From: Clostridia bacterium
GTDB taxonomy: Bacteria; Bacillota; Clostridia; Christensenellales; Aristaeellaceae
Length of the DNA stretch: 14,002 nucleotides
Assembly: GCA_016297535.1 (NCBI GenBank)
Contig: JAEDGL010000054.1
Location: 1 to 14,002 of the forward strand
Reading direction: 5' to 3'
Position numbers and translations under genes: made by a program. The notes under the pieces were generated by a model that saw nothing but the letters and a program-made list of their open reading frames with translations, ran no database searches and was not told where the DNA came from. This document shows positions 13,030-14,002 of this stretch, piece by piece. Numbering within the stretch: the stretch's first letter is position 1; every line of letters starts with the position of its first letter.

Positions 13030-14002
13030 ATGATCGAGGTTAACGAGATTCTGCAAACCATGCAGATGATCCGCGAGCAGCATTTCGACATCCGTACCAT
13101 CACCATGGGCATCAGCCTGCTGGATTGTAAAAAGAACACCGACCGCGAAACGGCGGAGGCGGTGTATGAAAAGGTAACCCGCAAGGCGCGCAACCTTGTG
13201 CGGGTTGGCTGCGAGCTGGAAAGCGAGCTGGGCGTGCCCATTGTGAACAAACGCATCAGCGTTACGCCGGTAAGCATGATTTCCGGCAGCGATCCCATGC
13301 CCATCGCCGTGGCGCTGGACAGGGCGGCGCAGGAGGTGGGGGTCAATTTTATCGGCGGCTTTGGCGCGCTGATGCACAAGGGCTCCACCCGCGCGGAAGA
13401 AACGCTGCTGGAGGCCATGCCCGAGGTGTTTGCCAAAACCGAGCGCCTCTGCGGCAGCGTAAACGTGGGCTCCACGCGTTCCGGCATCAATATGGATGCC
13501 GTGCGCAAAATGGGACAGGTCATCAAGCAAACCGCCGAGCTGACCGCCGATACCGATGGCTTTGGCTGCGCCAAGATCGTTGTGTTTTGCAACGCCGTAG
13601 AGGATAACCCCTTCATGGCGGGCGCCTTCCATGGCGTGGGCGAGCCCGAGGTGGTGGTAAACGTTGGCGTAAGCGGCCCCGGCGTTGTGGAACGCGCCCT
13701 CAGGGAGGTGCGCGGCGAAACCTTTGATGTGGTGGCTGAAACCATCAAGCGCACCGCCTTCAAAATTACCCGCGTGGGCGAGCTGGTGGCGCAGGAGGCT
13801 GCCAAGCGCCTGGGCGTGCCCTTTGGCATTGTGGATCTTTCGCTTGCGCCCACCCCGGCGCGCGGCGACAGCGTGGCCTATATCCTGAGCGAGATGGGGC
13901 TGGAAATGACCGGCGCGCCCGGTACCACCGCAGCGCTGGCCATGCTTAACGATATGGTCAAAAAGGGCGGCGTGATGGCCTCCAGCCACGTGGGCGGCCT
14001 GA
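13030..14002 (+). CDS. UPF0210 (PFL family, DUF711) protein, partial at window end
   Basis: About 324 residues of a protein that is usually near 450; the 3' end is beyond the window. N-terminal MIEVNEILQTMQMIREQHFDIRTITMGISLLDC is typical of UPF0210. Other family blocks are CELESELGVPIVNKRISVTPV, FIGGFGALMHKGST, CGSVNVGSTRSGINMDAV, GAFHGVGEPEVVVNVGVSGPGVV and FGIVDLSLAPTPARGDSVAYIL. The family is related in fold to pyruvate formate-lyase, but its reaction is not established and no glycyl-radical motif is expected in the part seen. It is cytoplasmic. ATG at 13030 has GGAAGGAG upstream. It is co-transcribed with the ACT gene from 12672-12700. Confidence 0.94.
   Translation, partial: MIEVNEILQTMQMIREQHFDIRTITMGISLLDCKKNTDRETAEAVYEKVTRKARNLVRVGCELESELGVPIVNKRISVTPVSMISGSDPMPIAVALDRAAQEVGVNFIGGFGALMHKGSTRAEETLLEAMPEVFAKTERLCGSVNVGSTRSGINMDAVRKMGQVIKQTAELTADTDGFGCAKIVVFCNAVEDNPFMAGAFHGVGEPEVVVNVGVSGPGVVERALREVRGETFDVVAETIKRTAFKITRVGELVAQEAAKRLGVPFGIVDLSLAPTPARGDSVAYILSEMGLEMTGAPGTTAALAMLNDMVKKGGVMASSHVGGL

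Noticed and set aside
12658..13989. 443-codon minus-strand frame opposite the ACT and UPF0210 genes
   Set aside because: Both plus-strand genes match known families with good SD sites; the antisense translation is His/Ala/Gly-rich without domains.
1..14002. CRISPR array, insertion sequence, prophage or tRNA gene
   Set aside because: Reading through both strands showed no regularly spaced direct repeats, transposase or phage motifs, and no cloverleaf with a TTCRA loop that I could support.

Overview
The window looks like a chromosomal segment of an endospore-forming, clostridia-like Firmicute. The reasons are a Spo0A-type DNA-binding protein, the sporulation genes yqfC and yqfD, the yqfC-yqfD-phoH-pgpH-ybeY-cdd-era gene order known from Bacillus and its relatives, GGAGG-type ribosome binding sites before most genes, and the apparent 3' end of a Gram-positive 5S rRNA at the left edge. 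I cannot name a genus from sequence alone. Coding DNA is fairly GC-rich (more so towards the right), and the divergent promoter region at 830-1048 is strongly AT-rich.

Layout. (1) 1-61: tail of a 5S rRNA and its intrinsic terminator, so a ribosomal RNA operon lies to the left. (2) 62-356: no convincing gene. (3) 357-829, minus: a stand-alone Spo0A C-terminal effector domain with its own terminator and promoter. (4) 1049-4199, plus: a membrane-anchored VanY/M15B-like protein that appears to have lost every catalytic residue, a conserved protein of unknown function, and a Gfo/Idh/MocA oxidoreductase. (5) 4279-4815, plus: a small P-loop kinase, ending at a strong bidirectional terminator (4833-4870). 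(6) 11665 down to 4892, minus: a tightly packed cluster, in transcription order yqfC, yqfD, phoH, pgpH, a ybeY-cdd fusion, era and a DUF1294 membrane protein, with stop/start overlaps or short gaps. (7) 12575-11733, minus: a pyridoxal/pyridoxamine kinase, followed by an intrinsic terminator that touches the yqfC start. (8) 12739-14002, plus: an ACT-domain protein and the UPF0210 (PFL family) protein, a common gene pair; the second runs off the window.

The long minus cluster joins ribosome and RNA maturation (YbeY, Era, PhoH), pyrimidine salvage (Cdd), c-di-AMP turnover (PgpH) and sporulation (YqfC/YqfD). The most notable points are the fusion of YbeY to cytidine deaminase with dgkA missing from its usual place, the degenerate VanY-like protein divergent from the lone Spo0A domain, three AT dyads in the region between those two, and the terminator-like hairpin that contains the yqfC ribosome binding site. 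I saw no CRISPR array, tRNA, transposase or phage gene.
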